A stretch of DNA of 58,713 nucleotides from Thermoproteota archaeon. Lineage in GTDB: Archaea > Thermoproteota > Thermoprotei_A > Sulfolobales > NBVN01. Positions 8,856 through 17,868 of this stretch are shown piece after piece. Numbering within the stretch: the stretch's first letter is position 1; each line of letters begins with the position of its first letter. The stretch lies in the NCBI GenBank assembly GCA_030550455.1, contig JAUQPH010000009.1:1-58713 (forward strand), read 5' to 3'. Under the pieces are notes generated by a model that saw only the letters and a program-made list of their open reading frames with translations, had not been told where the DNA came from and did not search any database. The position numbers and the translations under genes were made by a program.

Positions 8856-9824
8856 TTATGCTCTAGGCGACGATATCGTGAGCCCGAGGTCTATCGGTAT
8901 GACTACACCGTTTAGAGCTTCATTTTCGACTATGTGTCTCACTAGTCTAGCTACTTCCTCTGGCTCTATAAGCCTTGGTATCGGCGACCTCTTTAGGTAG
9001 TCTCTCAGAATCGACTTCGGTACTGCTAGGGCCATCCTAGTTTTAACAAATCCTGGCGCTATAGCTACAACCCTTATCCCGTATGGGGCCAGCTCCTTTG
9101 CTAAAGTATACGTTAAACCTATTAGACCCGACTTTGATGCTGCGTAGTTAGCTTGCCCTACGTTTCCTACCAGTCCAACTATGGATGACACGTTCACGAT
9201 GACGCCTCCACCGGTTCTAATCATGTATTGCGAGACTACTTTTGAGCAGTGAAACGCCCCGGTAAGGTTAACTCTTATAACAGCTTCCCAGTCTTCAGCC
9301 GACATTCTCTGTAGATAAGAATCTCTAGTTATACCGGCGTTGTTGACTAGGACATCCACTCTCCCCAGCTTACTCAAGACTTCACTAACTCCTTTTTCGA
9401 CGGATTCTCTATTTGAAACATCTATAGCCACAAACACTGCCTCTACACCGATAGATTTCACTGTCTCTAGAGTTTTTTCAGCTTCTTTATCGTAAGCTAA
9501 GTCTGCTATAGCGATCGAGAAACCTGCTTTAGCTAGCTCTATAGCGATCGAAGAACCTATTCCTCTCGCTCCCCCAGTTATTAGGGCTACTCTAGGCACT
9601 TTGACTTCTTCTTTCGGCACAAATCTCTTTATAGTACCAAATACAGTCCACTCTTCGATCACGTCTCCAAGCATGCCACTTCTTAATCTACCAAAGTACT
9701 TGCGGTCTATTCTCACGATCGCCTTATTGCCACTCTCATCTTCAGCTACACCTATAGCATACGTCGACTTATAGGGAGGTATGGGAGTGTAGAGCTCTGT
9801 ATAGGTTACCAGCTTCCAGACCAT
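8856..9824 (-). CDS. DUF35-type OB-fold fused to short-chain dehydrogenase/reductase
   Basis: This 322-residue protein has two parts. Residues 1-72 (YTPIPPYKSTYAIGVAEDES ... RSGMLGDVIEEWTVFG) resemble the C-terminal OB-fold half of DUF35 acyl-CoA-associated proteins, without their zinc ribbon. Residues 77-322 are a classical SDR: TGGARGIG cofactor motif, NNAGITRD, catalytic Ser in VNVSSIVG and YAASK, closest in style to FabG/acetoacetyl-CoA reductases. The predicted reaction is NAD(P)-dependent reduction of a 3-oxoacyl-CoA or oxidation of its alcohol. I chose ATG 9824 because AGGTGATC, a perfect anti-16S match, precedes it; a TTG start at 9839 would overlap the thiolase. It follows the thiolase stop by four bases, so the two are one unit. 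Confidence 0.85.
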   Translation of the reverse strand: MVWKLVTYTELYTPIPPYKSTYAIGVAEDESGNKAIVRIDRKYFGRLRSGMLGDVIEEWTVFGTIKRFVPKEEVKVPRVALITGGARGIGSSIAIELAKAGFSIAIADLAYDKEAEKTLETVKSIGVEAVFVAIDVSNRESVEKGVSEVLSKLGRVDVLVNNAGITRDSYLQRMSAEDWEAVIRVNLTGAFHCSKVVSQYMIRTGGGVIVNVSSIVGLVGNVGQANYAASKSGLIGLTYTLAKELAPYGIRVVAIAPGFVKTRMALAVPKSILRDYLKRSPIPRLIEPEEVARLVRHIVENEALNGVVIPIDLGLTISSPRA

Positions 9825-9828
9825 AAGA

Positions 9829-10980
9829 TCACCTGGCAAAAACCGCTACTACTACGGTTCCCCCTGTACCCCCATGATTCTCCATTAAGCCTTTCTCGGC
9901 ATCTTTGACCTGTCTATCACCAGCTTCGCCTCTCAGCTGCCAGAAGAGCTCTGCCACCATCCCGACTCCCGTAGCACCGATCGGATGCCCCTTAGACTTC
10001 AATCCACCACTAGGATTAACAGGCTTCTCCCCAGTAAACAAAGTTATACCTTCTCTCAAGATCTTCGCTCCCTCTCCCCTGCCCGCCAACCCAAGCATTT
10101 CATACGCTATTAGCTCAGATATAGTAAAGGCATCGTGGACTTCAAGGACGTCCACATCTTTAATGCTTAAGTTCGAGATCCTGAATGCTTCCTCGGAAGC
10201 TAGTCGAATAGCCCTTAATTCAGTAATGTCCGGTCGCTCAAAGACCCCCGGAGTATCGTGGGCTAGTCCAACGCCCTCAATATAAACTGGCGTATCTGTG
10301 TACTTCTTTGGCTCACTGCTAATTATGAAACCAGCTGCTCCATCAGTTATGAGAGAAGAATCGTATAGCTTTAGTGGCCACGAAACATACGGTGACCTCA
10401 TTACATCTTCGATAGTTATCTTCCTTCGCATAGCAGCTAGCGGATTTCTCAAACCGTTTTCATGGTTTTTAACAGCAACTAAAGCTAGATCTTCCTCGGT
10501 AACACCGTACTTATCCATATACGCCTTCGCTATGAGAGCGTAAAGAGATACGAAAGGAGCTCCAACAACTATCTCGTCTGGATGTCCAGCTGCCATCAGA
10601 ACCTCGTTGATTTCTGCGCTAGTAGGTTGGTGGCTCATCTTTTCATAGCCGACCACCAAAACGTTTCTTGCTAAACCGCTTCTCACTAAGTTCCATGCTA
10701 CATATAGAGCCGTCCCACCAGAAGCGCAAGCGTTCTCTACTCTTAACCCCTTAGCACTTGATCGCCCTACTAGGGATACCACATATGGTGCTGTATGAAG
10801 AATTCCACTGAATCTATCTGAAAAATTCGAAACAATAACGAAATCTATATCCTCACCACTGATTCCTTTATCAACGGAACTCAGAGTCCCCTGAACAGCC
10901 TCCTTCAGTAGTTCCCATGCTTCCTTTTCGGACCTAAGCTCGTATTTAGTGCTATAAGCACCTACTACACCTACTCGCAA
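9829..10980 (-). CDS. Thiolase (SCP2-like archaeal acetyl-CoA C-acyltransferase family)
   Basis: This 383-residue thiolase of the archaeal SCP2-like group catalyses Claisen condensation or cleavage between acetyl-CoA and an acyl-CoA. The nucleophile Cys85 sits in ENACASGGTAL. His motifs appear in VLEVHDAFTISEL and in the C-terminal GGLKSKGHPIGATGVG block. The usual second active-site cysteine region near the C-terminus reads ENHGGTGGTVVVA, lacking Cys, as in SCP2-type thiolases. Archaeal thiolases of this group normally pair with a stand-alone DUF35 protein that channels intermediates; here the adjacent gene supplies a DUF35-like OB domain fused to a reductase. Confidence 0.9.
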   Translation of the reverse strand: MRVGVVGAYSTKYELRSEKEAWELLKEAVQGTLSSVDKGISGEDIDFVIVSNFSDRFSGILHTAPYVVSLVGRSSAKGLRVENACASGGTALYVAWNLVRSGLARNVLVVGYEKMSHQPTSAEINEVLMAAGHPDEIVVGAPFVSLYALIAKAYMDKYGVTEEDLALVAVKNHENGLRNPLAAMRRKITIEDVMRSPYVSWPLKLYDSSLITDGAAGFIISSEPKKYTDTPVYIEGVGLAHDTPGVFERPDITELRAIRLASEEAFRISNLSIKDVDVLEVHDAFTISELIAYEMLGLAGRGEGAKILREGITLFTGEKPVNPSGGLKSKGHPIGATGVGMVAELFWQLRGEAGDRQVKDAEKGLMENHGGTGGTVVVAVFAR

Positions 10981-11058
10981 GTTTCTCCCCTATTGTTTAG
11001 TCGTATTTAATTAAACACTCTTTGGGTTACCTGTGATTACCTTTGCGTCAGAGCATTT

Positions 11059-11796
11059 TTATTGATTTACTCGCTTTAGCCTAAACCTACCTCTCTTCTC
11101 TAATGTATTTTCGAGAACTTTCAGAACTAGGTTTATGGCGTTTCTCTCAGCTCTCCTGAGTGTTTTAGCTACAGCCACTCTTGAAATTCCGAAGTCTTTA
11201 GCTAGAGAACTGATGTCTGTCTTTCTAGGCCACTCGTAGTACCCTAGTGCTATAGCTGTAGTGAGTAGTTCTAGCTGTTTTTCAGTTAACTTGCTTAAGC
11301 TTTCCTCAAGTAACGTAAGTAGGCTAAAGTAATCTAGTGTGAGTAAGTGCTCAGGCAGTTCTACGAGTTTATATTTCTCGATATAGTCGTGTTCAGAGAC
11401 TCTCTTCATAAACTCCCTTAGGTGTTTAGCTGTGTGAAAACCCAGAGTCCAGCGCTCGAATCCGCTGAAGGCCACCCACGTCGCTAAAGGTGTGGCATCG
11501 TGATTAACTACGGCCTCCATAGTGTTAGTCTTGCTTATCAACATGCTTGCCTTTATGTATTTTCTCTTCTTCTGTAAAACTTCATAGTTCTTGACGCTTC
11601 CTATAGAATGCATCTTCTTCACTACCTCATTTATAGTGCCATCATCTCCGAGAATAACAACGTAAATCTTCTCATAACCCTTCCTAATTTCAGCTACATT
11701 GGCTCCTACAACTAATATAGTGGAATCCTTAATGTGCTCAGTAAGCCAAACAACTGGGCAATCGTATTGGACTATATCAAATATCCCAACGTACAC
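11059..11796 (-). CDS. Transcriptional regulator with C-terminal bat-type HTH (HTH_10)
   Basis: This 245-residue protein has an N-terminal region (1-150) of no recognised family that may be a ligand-sensing domain. The C-terminal 65 residues begin LTEKQLELLTTAIALGYYEW and continue PRKTDISSLAKDFGISRVAV, the signature of the bacterio-opsin-activator HTH_10 family. Such proteins are common archaeal regulators. It sits between the thiolase/SDR pair and the hydrolase/CoA-transferase pair, on the same strand, so it is a reasonable candidate for local control of the acyl-CoA module. That role is inference from position only. It begins with GTG. Confidence 0.75.
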   Translation of the reverse strand: MYVGIFDIVQYDCPVVWLTEHIKDSTILVVGANVAEIRKGYEKIYVVILGDDGTINEVVKKMHSIGSVKNYEVLQKKRKYIKASMLISKTNTMEAVVNHDATPLATWVAFSGFERWTLGFHTAKHLREFMKRVSEHDYIEKYKLVELPEHLLTLDYFSLLTLLEESLSKLTEKQLELLTTAIALGYYEWPRKTDISSLAKDFGISRVAVAKTLRRAERNAINLVLKVLENTLEKRGRFRLKRVNQ

Positions 11797-12114
11797 TACT
11801 TCCAGCCCAAATACTGTCGTCTAGCATGTAAATTAAGCTTTCAAACATACCTGCACAAAAATTAAACAAACGCTGATAACAGTGAAAATCGTTTAAGATT
11901 TCATGTGAACCACGTATTAAATTAGTGTTAATGCAAAAATCTTTTTAGCTTGAATAATTTATGTATGAGGTTCGCCACCTTTCTGATGTACAGAGTACGT
12001 CTTACCTCTCCGGCTGTTGGGTTCGAGCTGTAATCGAAGCTCTTGCGTGAAGCAGCTAGTAGCCGCCGTATATTTCTGAGTAAGTGTGCGATCTATTGCA
12101 GGAAACACGACTAA
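11797..12114. other. Intergenic stretch, 318 bases
   Basis: This gap separates the HTH regulator from the hydrolase. The first 150 bases are AT-rich (for example ACAAAAATTAAACAAACG) and probably hold the regulator's minus-strand promoter. The remainder shows no open frame, tRNA or repeat that I can support. Confidence 0.4.
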
Positions 12115-12936
12115 CTAGGGCTTAATACGGTTGCTGTATATGAAGCCGGTAAGTAAGTAATTGATTACAGTAGGTTTCTCCAGAATAACTGCATGCCCTG
12201 ATTCTCTTACTTCTACATACGTTGAGTTAGGTATTTCTCTAGCTATTATTTTTGAGTATTTAGGCGGTTTTACTCTGTCTTCCTCAGCTGAAATCACTAG
12301 TGTTGGTACTAGTATACCCTTTAGTAATTCTGTTAGAGGAGAGTCTGCGAGCCTCAGGAATGACTTGATGAGATAAGCTGCTGAGGTTAAGCTAAAGCCT
12401 CTCGAGAACGTGTCGACAAGCCTATCGAATAACCCTCTTCCATGCTGAGTTATGAACCTCTCCGAATATACATCGCTAATCCAAGACAAAACGAATTTTC
12501 TTACATCTCGAGAAAGAGCTCCCTCAAGCCACCGCATCGCCGTAAGCCTGAGATCCTCTTGAATTTCGCTTACCGAGGCTATTACTGTTAGATCGTTAAC
12601 GTACTCTGGGTACTTAATAGCAAAAAGCATGGCAACTTCACCTCCGTACGATGTTCCAACGAGGTGAACTTTCTTTAAACCGAGGTGGTCTAACAACCTT
12701 CTTAGGTCCTCCGCGTGGATTTCTAGACTGTACTGACTCTCGTCGTCCGGCTTATCCGAGTTCCACTGTCCTCTCATGTCGTGTAGCACTACTCTATAGT
12801 TTAACTTAACTAAGTGATTTCTCTGAAATACCCAGCTAGCTGTACTCATGAATATTCCGTTTAAGAATACTACTGGCTCTCCGTCTCCGTATACTTCGTA
12901 ATACAGCTTGACGTCTCCTACGTCTACTGTGGGCAC
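12115..12936 (-). CDS. Alpha/beta hydrolase (thioesterase/esterase-like)
   Basis: This 273-residue alpha/beta-hydrolase-fold enzyme carries the nucleophile elbow GTSYGGE with Ser96, an acid residue in ISAEEDRVKPP and the His in RESGHAVILEKP. The oxyanion region is VFLNGIF and the HDMRGQW motif is typical of the MhpC/BioH-like group. The substrate is unknown; next to a CoA transferase a thioesterase or carboxylic-ester role is plausible. I place the start at GTG 12936, five bases after the CoA-transferase stop and preceded by AGGTAG. An ATG at 13059 would add 41 residues of unlikely sequence overlapping the upstream gene by 118 bases. Confidence 0.8.
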   Translation of the reverse strand: MPTVDVGDVKLYYEVYGDGEPVVFLNGIFMSTASWVFQRNHLVKLNYRVVLHDMRGQWNSDKPDDESQYSLEIHAEDLRRLLDHLGLKKVHLVGTSYGGEVAMLFAIKYPEYVNDLTVIASVSEIQEDLRLTAMRWLEGALSRDVRKFVLSWISDVYSERFITQHGRGLFDRLVDTFSRGFSLTSAAYLIKSFLRLADSPLTELLKGILVPTLVISAEEDRVKPPKYSKIIAREIPNSTYVEVRESGHAVILEKPTVINYLLTGFIYSNRIKP

Positions 12937-12941
12937 ACTCT

Positions 12942-14231
12942 CTACCTGCAGCAAACAACGTTTTCTAGAAGTAGTTTTTCTATATAGCTCTCTGGATATT
13001 CGAGGAGCTTCGACAAAATGGCTACCGCATCCTGACCAAGTCTGGGGGAACCTCTCCATATCTTTGGTTCGTTTCTCATCAAGAATTTAGGCACTATCCC
13101 CCACCCTCTTACTTTTTCTCCTAAAGTTTCGTCAACCCACTCAATAAAGTCTCTTCTAGCTTTGTAATGAGGATCTTCGAGAGCATCCCTAAGGCTGTAT
13201 ACCTTAAAGCATGGAACGTTATAGTTTCTAAGTGTTCGCAACACCTCTTCGGCAGTCCTCTGCTTAATCCACGACCTCAAGATGCTGTCGAACTGTTTTC
13301 CCTTATCAGTATGCATGCCGGGAGCGTAATGAACATCCTTCCATTCTTCAAAGTCTACTTGAATGGCGTCACACAACCTCTTAAAAACATCGTAGCCTAA
13401 GGCTCCAACAAACACGTACTGCCCGTCTTTAGTCTCAAAGATGTCGTAAGGTTGGAAGTATATGTCTTTATTCCCTCGCCTTGTCGGTACATCGTTGAGC
13501 TCTGCTGTTTGAATCCACAAGCCTCCGAAAACGTTCGCTATACATTCGAATTGGGCCACATCTATAGTAATTCCTTCCCCGGCCTTCTTGGAGTATATAT
13601 AGCCTGCGAGAGCAGCAGACAGAGCGTGTAGAGCTGTTAAATAGTCTCCAGTATATGGGTAGGGCTTATAGGGAGGCGACTCAGGAAAACCGTTTATACT
13701 CATCCATCCACTGTAAGCAGCAGCTATCGCATCGTACGCGGGTAACCCGAGGTAGCCTGGATCCCCGAAGTGTCCAAAACCGGATATGTGGACTATGACT
13801 ATCTCTGGATTTACTTTCCGAACAACTTCATCCGTTATGCCAAGCTTTTGGTAAGTTCCTGGCATCGAGCTCTCCATCCATATGTCGGCATGTCTAAGCA
13901 ACTCCAGAAACACTTCTTTTCCTTTATCTTTCTTAAGGTCTATAACTATCGAGAGCATATTTCTTCTCTCTTGAGCCCACCAAGTATTTACTCTACGTCC
14001 ACCTCTTTCGATGAACGGCGGGGAATACCTATACGTATCACCCCCAGGTCTCTCTACGTGAATGACCTCAGCCCCCCATAGAGCCGCCAAATAAGCCGCG
14101 AAAGGTTGAGCTATGAGAATTCCCGAAGACACTATTCTTAAACCAGATAAAGGACCAGACGCACTAGTAGCTAAAAGAGGAGCCTTTTTCTTGGGTCTAC
14201 TAGAGACTCTAGATATTAACTCCTCAAACAT
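12942..14231 (-). CDS. CaiB/BaiF family (class III) CoA transferase
   Basis: This 429-residue family III CoA transferase moves CoA between carboxylic acids, for example from succinyl-CoA or acetyl-CoA to an incoming acid. Visible features are the N-terminal SGLRIVSSGILIAQPFAAYL block, EVIHVERPGGDTYR, and the catalytic aspartate region PYTGDYLTALHALSAALAGY, with FGHFGDPGYLGLPAYDAIA before it. The first ~20 residues are a basic Ser/Lys-rich extension. It precedes and nearly abuts the hydrolase gene on the same strand. With the importer and thiolase nearby, it would activate an imported carboxylate. The exact acid cannot be told from sequence. Confidence 0.85.
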   Translation of the reverse strand: MFEELISRVSSRPKKKAPLLATSASGPLSGLRIVSSGILIAQPFAAYLAALWGAEVIHVERPGGDTYRYSPPFIERGGRRVNTWWAQERRNMLSIVIDLKKDKGKEVFLELLRHADIWMESSMPGTYQKLGITDEVVRKVNPEIVIVHISGFGHFGDPGYLGLPAYDAIAAAYSGWMSINGFPESPPYKPYPYTGDYLTALHALSAALAGYIYSKKAGEGITIDVAQFECIANVFGGLWIQTAELNDVPTRRGNKDIYFQPYDIFETKDGQYVFVGALGYDVFKRLCDAIQVDFEEWKDVHYAPGMHTDKGKQFDSILRSWIKQRTAEEVLRTLRNYNVPCFKVYSLRDALEDPHYKARRDFIEWVDETLGEKVRGWGIVPKFLMRNEPKIWRGSPRLGQDAVAILSKLLEYPESYIEKLLLENVVCCR

Positions 14232-14315
14232 ATCAGATTTCCAAAGACCATATCTGCTGTATTGCCTTATAGATACCGAGTTTAGCTTTTGTTAACAGCA
14301 TAAGCACTCTCGGCT

Positions 14316-15311
14316 TTAGCTAGCTATCCACCTAAAAGCTATCGCACCCTGCTGATACCCAACTCCTGAAGCTACTAGTATGACTACTTTGTCTTTTTCA
14401 ACTTTACCTTGTTCTATAGCGTCGTGGAGTGCCATATAAACACAGGCTGAGCCGGTGTATCCGTACTTATCCATAACCCAATGCGTTTTTGTTTCAGGTA
14501 AACCAAGGTTTTTCATAACGTCAAGTATAGTCTTCAGCCGCACTTGAGTAAATATTATCTGGGTTACTTCATCAAGGTTTATACCGGCCTGACCAACTAC
14601 ATCCTTTATGAGGATCGGCCAGTACTGATCATTAACCGGTGGGTACGCTTTTCTTAGGTCGAGGAAGGGTAGGTTCTCGTCTACTACTTGTTCAGCAACC
14701 GGCTTCCAGGCACCTAAGAATATTCCCCAGTAGTCCCAGAACGAACCATCAGCACGCAGTTTTCCTGCTAAGTAGCCAGGTCTATCTGAAGCAGACAATA
14801 CTATAGCTCCAGCACCATCAGAGAATATCCATTCCCACATGAACTTCCACCTAAGGAACCTAGTCATGGCGTAGACTCCTATTACCAAGATGTTTCGATA
14901 CTTCGGGTTTCCAGCTATTATAGACGATGCTACTTCGAGCATATATACTGGGTTAGCACAGGAGGCGTTTATATCGAAAGCGGGAATCTCGTAGGGACCT
15001 CCACCTAGAAGACTTTGGACCTTGGGTGCCGTTGGTGGAGATATAGCCTCGGGAGTATCCGTTCCGACTATTATCATGTCGATGTCTTTTATGGTTAACC
15101 CAGCTCTGTCGAGAGCCATTTTAGCGGCTTTAGCAGCCATAGTTGCCGGAGTTTCCTCCGGGGGAGCTATCCTCTTTACTTTTAAACCTGTTCGCTCTAT
15201 AAATAGAGGATCCACTTTAATTCCTGTTCTTGCCTCAAAATCCTCCGGGGTCATTATCGTAGGAGGTACGTATACCCCGGTAGATGCTATATATGCGAAT
15301 CGTTTAGACAT
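14316..15311 (-). CDS. Ketoacyl-synthase III / HMG-CoA-synthase-like thiolase-fold enzyme with altered active site
   Basis: This 331-residue thiolase-superfamily protein resembles FabH. The nucleophile Cys118 is in FDINASCANPVYML, and FSDGAGAIVLS and the C-terminal GVGYQQGAIAFRW are family landmarks. The other two catalytic positions look changed: the usual PHQAN region reads FTQVRL (no His) and the GNT motif reads GYTGSA (Asn to Tyr). Without the His/Asn pair, decarboxylative condensation is doubtful. Acyl transfer or ester formation from an acyl-Cys, as in divergent KAS III relatives, is a reasonable alternative. It lies between the CoA transferase and the Liv importer on the same strand. 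Confidence 0.75.
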   Translation of the reverse strand: MSKRFAYIASTGVYVPPTIMTPEDFEARTGIKVDPLFIERTGLKVKRIAPPEETPATMAAKAAKMALDRAGLTIKDIDMIIVGTDTPEAISPPTAPKVQSLLGGGPYEIPAFDINASCANPVYMLEVASSIIAGNPKYRNILVIGVYAMTRFLRWKFMWEWIFSDGAGAIVLSASDRPGYLAGKLRADGSFWDYWGIFLGAWKPVAEQVVDENLPFLDLRKAYPPVNDQYWPILIKDVVGQAGINLDEVTQIIFTQVRLKTILDVMKNLGLPETKTHWVMDKYGYTGSACVYMALHDAIEQGKVEKDKVVILVASGVGYQQGAIAFRWIAS

Positions 15312-15407
15312 TTCAGTCCCTAGATATTACTCGGAGTCAACCTTAAGTAGGCCGATGTTTACACGTGATGCTACGAACTCTAGCACTTCACCATAAAGCT
15401 CGGAGTA

Positions 15408-16112
15408 CTACATCCCTAGGTAGTATTCTTTAAGTACCTCAGGCTTAATAATCTCATGAGTCTTACCACTCTTGACTATCGAACCCATTTCGATGACGTG
15501 AACTACCTCTGCTGTTTCCAGAACCACGGTCGGATCTTGTTCGGCCACAACTAGAGATATCCCAAACTCTTTGTTGATCTTTTTCAAGACTTCAACAACC
15601 TTTTTTCTCATGATGGGCGCTAGCCCAGCTGAAGGTTCGTCCAGTATCATAAGCTTACTAGCCATCACTAAGGCCATAGCTATCGATAGCATTTTCTGTT
15701 CACCACCACTCAGAGTTCCAGCTATCTGAGTCTTTCTTTCTTCAATAATCTTGAACAGTTTAGTTACCTCTTTAAGTTTGTCACCCCCGTGCTTAGACAT
15801 ACTCGCAGCTAACTCTATATTTTCACGTACTGTTAGAGTTCTCAGGACACCTCCTCTCTCTGGTACGTAACCTATTCCAAGTCTAGCTAGTTTATGAGCC
15901 GGAAGCCCGGTGACGTCATTACCTTCATATAAAATCTTACCTCTCCAAGGTTTCAAGTACCCTAGTACAGCCTTAATCAGAGTGGTTTTTCCGGCACCGT
16001 TGGGTCCTATTAGTCCAATGACCTGCCCCAACTCCACATCAAAACTAACGCCGTTTATCACTACGGTCTTTCCGTATCCAGCGACAAGGTCTGTTACCAC
16101 AAGTAATTTCAC
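15408..16112 (-). CDS. livF: Branched-chain-amino-acid-type ABC transporter ATPase LivF
   Basis: This 234-residue ATPase of the LivF type has Walker A GPNGAGKTT, signature LSGGEQKML, Walker B LMILDEPSAGLAP and the H-loop replacement VAEQD typical of Liv ATPases. It is the last gene of a five-gene importer (K-H-M-G-F in transcription order) and its first base coincides with the last base of the LivG gene. Liv-type systems import branched-chain amino acids but also urea, amides and aromatic or aliphatic carboxylates. The neighbouring CoA-transferase and thiolase genes favour a carboxylate, which is inference. Confidence 0.9.
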   Translation of the reverse strand: MKLLVVTDLVAGYGKTVVINGVSFDVELGQVIGLIGPNGAGKTTLIKAVLGYLKPWRGKILYEGNDVTGLPAHKLARLGIGYVPERGGVLRTLTVRENIELAASMSKHGGDKLKEVTKLFKIIEERKTQIAGTLSGGEQKMLSIAMALVMASKLMILDEPSAGLAPIMRKKVVEVLKKINKEFGISLVVAEQDPTVVLETAEVVHVIEMGSIVKSGKTHEIIKPEVLKEYYLGM

Positions 16113-16834
16113 TATAACACCCCGAGGTATACTCTTGCGACCTCCTCATTAGATACTGCCTCATCAGGTTTTCCCTCAAAAATTTTCTTGCCCTCGTTTA
16201 ACACGACTACTCTATTAACTAACTTCATTAGATACCTCAGTTTATGCTCTACTATAATGAATGCTAATCCATTTTCGTTAAGCTTTTTTACTATCTCGAT
16301 AACTTCATCGATCTCACTTGGGGAAAGCCCCGCGAATGGCTCATCTAAGAGTACCAGCTTTGGACCGGTAACTAAAGCTCTTGCCAGTTCAACCATTCTT
16401 AGCTTGTAGGGAGTTAAGTTAATCGGAAGTTCTCCTGCTTCAGCTAAGAGTCTCGTGATAGTCAATGCCCAAGTAGTTTTAGCTCTCGCAAGTCTTGCGT
16501 CCTTGTATACGGATCGAGCAGATAGGCTTACGTTGTAGTAGACCGGGAGGTAGGGATATACTCTCATACCCTGGAATATGCGTGAGATTCCTAACGCCAC
16601 CCTTCTATGAGGCTTAAGTCTGGTGATATCTTTACCTTCAAACACTATTCTACCCTCGTCAGGCGTGATTACTCCACTGATTACATTAACAAGGGTAGTT
16701 TTTCCGGAACCGTTGGGTCCTATCAAACCTAGAAGCTCGCCTTTGCTTACTTCCAGCGAGACTTTGTCGAGAGCTACAATCCCCCCAAACTTTTTAGTCA
16801 CGCTATCGCAAACCAATAATTTTACCATAGTCAA
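16112..16834 (-). CDS. livG: Branched-chain-amino-acid-type ABC transporter ATPase LivG
   Basis: This 240-residue partner ATPase has Walker A GPNGSGKTT, Walker B LVLLDEPFAGLSP, the VEH switch and the LivG-typical PHRRVALGISRIFQGMRVY Q-loop region. The ABC signature is unusual: where LivG proteins normally show LPYGQQRRLE, this one has LTPYKLRMVE, so no LSGGQ-like core is recognisable. It overlaps LivM by four bases and LivF by one, so all five importer genes are probably co-translated. The heterodimer could still function if LivF supplies the intact signature. Confidence 0.9.
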   Translation of the reverse strand: MTMVKLLVCDSVTKKFGGIVALDKVSLEVSKGELLGLIGPNGSGKTTLVNVISGVITPDEGRIVFEGKDITRLKPHRRVALGISRIFQGMRVYPYLPVYYNVSLSARSVYKDARLARAKTTWALTITRLLAEAGELPINLTPYKLRMVELARALVTGPKLVLLDEPFAGLSPSEIDEVIEIVKKLNENGLAFIIVEHKLRYLMKLVNRVVVLNEGKKIFEGKPDEAVSNEEVARVYLGVL

Positions 16835-17868
16835 ACACCTGCTGTCAACTCGGCTATCTTCGATGAGACTAGGCGTTTCAATTTCGTGTACAGGTAGTAA
16901 ACTATCCCTTGTGGTCTAAGTAGAACTAATACTATGAGAAGACACATGTAGAGCACTACTCTCCACCTACCTATAACATCCCAAAGAGCTTCATAAACTA
17001 GGAGTATGAAATAATTAGCTATAGTAGGTCCCACGATCGTCCCCATACCCCCCAAAATAACGGCAGTTAACGGTGGGACTAGGGTGTTCGCTGGAATAAA
17101 CACGTCCACAGTTACTGGAGGCCTCATTGCTGCGTATATAGAGCCAGCAAACGATGCTAGAGATGACGATATGAGAAATCCCACTAGTTTCACTCTAACG
17201 GTGTTTACTCCAGAAGCTTCCGCTAGAAGCTCGTCTTGACCTACTGATCGCATCATAAAGCCGAAGTCTGAGTATGCTACTTTATAGCTAACTATAAAGG
17301 CGATTATGGCAGCAATAGATGATATATAGAAATAGGTTGACTGCAGGAAGAAAGCTCTCTCTTTGACTGGTAGACCTCTAGCATACGAGAAGAATAGGGG
17401 GGAGTAGGTAATGCCGCCCTCACCACCTAAGTATAATGAGAAAGGCTGCGATGTCACTATTCCAGCCATAACTATGGGTAGAAGTAGCGACATTATAGAG
17501 AAGTAGGCTCCCCTCACTCTTAAGCTAGGAAGGAATATCACTAGGCTGAGTACTAGAGATATGGCAGCTGATGGTAGAATGGCGTACTCAACTGGAACCC
17601 CCAAATATCTATTCAAGAGGGCTAGTGAGTAAGCCGCACATCCTACAGTAAACGGTACTCCAAGATTAAGGTAAAACGTCGTCCCCGAGTATAAGTCTAG
17701 TGAGAGAGTTATTAAGAGAAAAATATTTACTCTAGTTAAAACATCGAGCCAGAAGCCCCTTAACCCGAAGGTGGGCAGTAACATGTAAATAGCAGCAATA
17801 AATAAGGCAGGTAGAATGCTCCCCACTCTCTTTAGCTTAGAAGGTTTAGAGAAAGCCAGTCTACTCAC
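16831..17868 (-). CDS. livM: Branched-chain-amino-acid-type ABC transporter permease LivM
   Basis: This 345-residue polytopic permease has roughly nine to ten hydrophobic helices. Landmarks of the LivM family are YSGTTFYLNLGVPFTVGCAA (an N-terminal variant of the usual G.G..SLG block), LRVRGAYFSIMSLLLP and the cytoplasmic loop MMRSVGQDELLAEASGVN followed by VILGGMGTIVGPTI. It forms the membrane channel with LivH. It overlaps both neighbours by a few bases. Confidence 0.9.
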   Translation of the reverse strand: MSRLAFSKPSKLKRVGSILPALFIAAIYMLLPTFGLRGFWLDVLTRVNIFLLITLSLDLYSGTTFYLNLGVPFTVGCAAYSLALLNRYLGVPVEYAILPSAAISLVLSLVIFLPSLRVRGAYFSIMSLLLPIVMAGIVTSQPFSLYLGGEGGITYSPLFFSYARGLPVKERAFFLQSTYFYISSIAAIIAFIVSYKVAYSDFGFMMRSVGQDELLAEASGVNTVRVKLVGFLISSSLASFAGSIYAAMRPPVTVDVFIPANTLVPPLTAVILGGMGTIVGPTIANYFILLVYEALWDVIGRWRVVLYMCLLIVLVLLRPQGIVYYLYTKLKRLVSSKIAELTAGV

